This document shows, in pieces, positions 6,006-8,279 of a stretch of 8,279 nucleotides of DNA. Position numbers and translations under genes: made by a program. The notes below the pieces were generated by a model. The model saw only the letters and a program-made list of their open reading frames with translations, was not told where the DNA came from and ran no database searches. Numbering within the stretch: the stretch's first letter is position 1; each line of letters opens with the position of its first letter. This stretch comes from Lachnospiraceae bacterium UBA5895 (GTDB lineage Bacteria > Bacillota > Clostridia > Lachnospirales > Lachnospiraceae): contig DJEP01000026.1 of the NCBI GenBank assembly GCA_002431915.1, forward strand, positions 142,474 through 150,752, written 5' to 3'.

Positions 6006-8114
6006 TTACTTTCCTTTTCTCGGCGGAAATTCCATCTTGAATTTATACTGTGAACCCTTGATTTCTTTTCCGTCTTTGGTATAAGAAAAATCTTCAATGC
6101 TCTCCGGAATCAGGTACGCATCATAGTTCCCTTTCTTGCCTTTTAACCCTTTAACCAGTATCTTTTTTCCTGCCAGAAGATTCTTTACCTGCGCATCGGA
6201 AAGCGGTATGCCCAATGCCCTGTTTACGTTCATGCCGCATTTATTTTTACAGTAAGCTCCAAACTTGCCTTTTACCACATCGCCGCCACACTTCGGACAC
6301 GTTCCAAAGACTTCCTGCGTGTTTCCTGCACTAAACATATTTTTCTGTTCCTCGCTGACACTGTGATAGGTTTTTACAAGGTCACTTACCATAGCCTTAA
6401 TCCCCGCCATAAACTGCCCGGCAGACACTTCGCCTTTGGATACCTGTGTCAGCTCATTCTCCCAGTCTGCGGTCAGCTTCGGAGATTTCACAACATCCGG
6501 CAACACTGCGATCAGCTTCTTGCCGTCCTCCGTCGGGATCATCTGCTTTTTCTCACGCTTCACAAAACCGTCCTTTACCAACTTTTCAATAATATCGGCT
6601 CTTGTGGCAGGTGTACCCAGTCCCTTACGCTCCACATCATCGTCCATATCTTCACTTCCGGCCCGCTCCATTGCCGCCAACAGACTGTCCTCTGTATAAT
6701 GCTTGGGCGGCTGTGTGAAATGCTCCGATATTCTGGTGTCTTCAACCGTTATTGTCATGCCCTCGGTAAGCTCCGGCAGTCTCTTTGCATCATTGGATTC
6801 GTCCTTATCCTCCGATATCTTATATGCTTTTTTGAAAATATCTTCAAAATCTTTCCATCCATTTTTCCATATCTCTTTCCCGGAAACCTTGAATGCCTCG
6901 CCATTACATGTAAGTTCTGCTTTGGTGGAATTGTAAATATGTTTCCCGGCAGTGGCACAGAGCAGGCGGTTGGCACAAAGAGAAAGTATCTTCATTTCAC
7001 TCTCCGGTATCGCCTTTAAGTCCTGCTTTACAATCTCCATTGTCGGGATAATGGCATGATGATCTGTTACTTTCCTGCTGTTCAGAACCTTTTTCAGATC
7101 CGGATTGAACATGATATTCTGCTCAAACAACAGGGAATTGAAAATCGCTTCGATCACATTTCTCGCTGTCCCCTCCATGTCATCGGAAAGATACTGGCTG
7201 TCTGTTCTCGGATATGTCACCAGCTTTTTCTCATAAAGGCTCTGCGTATATTCCAACGTCTGCTTTGCGGTAAAACCAAATAAGCGGTTGGCATCCCTCT
7301 GTAACGTGGTAAGGTCATAGAGTTTCGGCGGCGCAACCCACTTTTCTTCCTTAACCACGGCGGTCACAAGAGCCTGTCCGTTTGCGCAGGTTCCTGCGAT
7401 TTTTTCTGCTTCTGTCTTGTCACAGATATGCTCCGATACTGCATCCAGACCATTGCCCAGGATATGTGCCACATAGTAGGCTTCTTTCTTGAAATTCATA
7501 ATCTTTGCTTCACGGTCTACCAGCATGGCAAGGGTGGGTGTCTGCACCCTCCCCACCTTCAATGCCTTGCCACCATATAACACGGTAAAGAGTCTTGTGC
7601 CGTTGATACCGACAAGCCAGTCTGCTTCCTGCCTGCACAGTGCCGATTCATACAGATGGTCATACTCACTTCCCGGTCTGAGATTGGAAAATCCCTCTTT
7701 GATGGCACTTTCCTCCATCGAAGAAATCCATAAACGCTGCATCGGTTTGTCACAGCCTGCCATGTTATAAGTCAGGCGAAAGATCAGTTCTCCCTCACGT
7801 CCGGCATCAGTGGCACACACTACGGAGTCCACCCTGTTATCGTGCATGAGCTCATACAGCACCTTATACTGCGCTTTTGTATCACTCTTGACCTCATGCA
7901 GCCATGTATCCGGAATGATCGGCAGGCTCTCGTATGTCCATTTCTGTAAGTCTTCATCATAGCTTTCCGGCTGCGCCAGTTCAATCAAATGTCCCACACA
8001 CCATGACACGATGTAATCATTGCCCTCCATGTATCCGTCCTTACGTTCTGTTGCGCCAAGCACACCTGCAATGCTCTGTGCCACACTCGGCTTCTCTGCG
8101 ATCACTAACTGCAT
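6006..8114 (-). CDS. topB: DNA topoisomerase III (type IA), mobile-element type
   Basis: Complete 702-residue type IA topoisomerase, which cuts one DNA strand through a tyrosine link and passes another strand through the gap. The TOPRIM domain is at the N-terminus, with the catalytic Glu7 in AEKPSVA and the metal-binding motif DAGREGE at 103-109. The active-site tyrosine is Tyr301 in TYPRTDS. DHHAIIPT (351-358) and GLGTPATRADIIEKL (498-512) are further family hallmarks. The C-terminus carries a four-cysteine zinc site (Cys606, Cys609, Cys622, Cys626) followed by a short basic topoisomerase-type tail. Length and motif order are normal for the TopB proteins of Gram-positive conjugative elements, and I see no missing catalytic residue. 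The ATG start has AGGAGG exactly 8 nt upstream, inside the end of the preceding gene. By family and context it probably resolves DNA intermediates during replication or transfer of the element rather than serving as the housekeeping topoisomerase; that role is inferred. Confidence 0.97.
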   Translation of the reverse strand: MQLVIAEKPSVAQSIAGVLGATERKDGYMEGNDYIVSWCVGHLIELAQPESYDEDLQKWTYESLPIIPDTWLHEVKSDTKAQYKVLYELMHDNRVDSVVCATDAGREGELIFRLTYNMAGCDKPMQRLWISSMEESAIKEGFSNLRPGSEYDHLYESALCRQEADWLVGINGTRLFTVLYGGKALKVGRVQTPTLAMLVDREAKIMNFKKEAYYVAHILGNGLDAVSEHICDKTEAEKIAGTCANGQALVTAVVKEEKWVAPPKLYDLTTLQRDANRLFGFTAKQTLEYTQSLYEKKLVTYPRTDSQYLSDDMEGTARNVIEAIFNSLLFEQNIMFNPDLKKVLNSRKVTDHHAIIPTMEIVKQDLKAIPESEMKILSLCANRLLCATAGKHIYNSTKAELTCNGEAFKVSGKEIWKNGWKDFEDIFKKAYKISEDKDESNDAKRLPELTEGMTITVEDTRISEHFTQPPKHYTEDSLLAAMERAGSEDMDDDVERKGLGTPATRADIIEKLVKDGFVKREKKQMIPTEDGKKLIAVLPDVVKSPKLTADWENELTQVSKGEVSAGQFMAGIKAMVSDLVKTYHSVSEEQKNMFSAGNTQEVFGTCPKCGGDVVKGKFGAYCKNKCGMNVNRALGIPLSDAQVKNLLAGKKILVKGLKGKKGNYDAYLIPESIEDFSYTKDGKEIKGSQYKFKMEFPPRKGK

Positions 8115-8117
8115 CTT

Positions 8118-8279
8118 TTATTCCTCCTCATTCTCTGTATCTGTTTCCTCGGCATCCGTTTTTTTCATAAATTCTTCGTCCGGATCAGCTTCTTCCCCGT
8201 CCTCATCGTCGTAATCTTCTTCGTAATCGTCCTCAAGCTCATCCTCGTCATCGTCAATAAAGTTTTCCTTTTTCTTCTT
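8118..8279 (-). CDS. C-terminal end of an acidic-tailed mobile-element protein (probably CD1107/DUF4366 family), 5' part outside window
   Basis: Only the last 53 codons and the TAA stop (8118-8120) are visible. The fragment begins with a run of lysines (KKKKENF), followed by a tail made almost entirely of Asp and Glu with scattered Tyr, and ends in NEEE. A basic stretch followed by an acidic cytoplasmic tail is what I would expect just after a membrane segment. In Firmicute ICEs the gene directly before topoisomerase III is often a secreted or membrane CD1107-family (DUF4366) protein with such a tail, so I infer that family from position and composition. The diagnostic domain is outside the window, so the family call is weak; the reading frame itself is well supported by its coupling to topB. 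Its final codons (GAG GAG GAA TAA) double as the topB ribosome binding site, which suggests one transcript and translational coupling. Confidence 0.5.
   Translation of the reverse strand, partial: KKKKENFIDDDEDELEDDYEEDYDDEDGEEADPDEEFMKKTDAEETDTENEEE

Noticed and set aside
6363..7019. 218-codon open frame on the plus strand
   Set aside because: Antisense register of topB, whose motifs (zinc site, GLGTPATRADII) clearly show which strand is coding.
1..8279. CRISPR array, tRNA or rRNA genes, insertion sequence ends, attachment sites, origin of transfer
   Set aside because: No regularly spaced direct repeats, cloverleaf-like sequences, terminal inverted repeats or target duplications were seen; almost all of the window is protein coding, with only a 69-nt gap.

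Overview
The window looks like part of the conjugation or maintenance module of an integrative and conjugative element (ICE), or a related mobile element, from a gut-type Firmicute (Clostridia, probably Lachnospiraceae). This is inferred from the gene content and order: an acidic-tailed membrane-protein remnant, then topoisomerase III, then a giant methylase/helicase. It is also supported by strong AGGAGG-type ribosome binding sites and a moderate GC content. No integrase, relaxase or attachment site is inside the window, so the element type is an inference.

Every convincing gene is on the minus strand, so the window reads right to left. From 8279 down: (1) the last 53 codons of an upstream gene with a very acidic tail, probably a CD1107/DUF4366-type mobile-element protein; (2) a complete 702-aa type IA topoisomerase (topB), whose Shine-Dalgarno lies inside the last codons of the previous gene; (3) a 69-nt gap holding a terminator-like hairpin and a good ribosome binding site; (4) a giant gene that starts with GTG at 5936 and stays open for 1978 codons to the left edge, where it is cut off. 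The giant protein has an ArdC-like N-terminus, a disordered linker, two copies of a small domain, an AGWGGL segment with an N6-adenine methyltransferase core, and a SNF2-type helicase (Walker A, DESH box, TGTPISNS), whose second lobe lies outside the window.

The most notable feature is a second gene inside the giant gene, on the same strand but shifted by +1: a TnpV-family protein at 4679-5032. It has its own ribosome binding site, an in-frame stop just upstream, a stop codon, and a candidate internal promoter. The giant protein is open across the same DNA and uses it to encode an acidic, Gly/Glu/Asp/Arg-rich linker. One stretch of about 350 bases therefore appears to encode two proteins: a compact conserved one and a disordered tether.

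As a working picture, topB and the giant protein would process or protect the element's DNA during transfer (strand passage, methylation, helicase remodelling, possibly DarB-like antirestriction). TnpV, a small protein of unproven function linked to transposons, would be co-expressed or separately expressed from within the giant gene. The long plus-strand open frames are mirror images of these genes and are not annotated.
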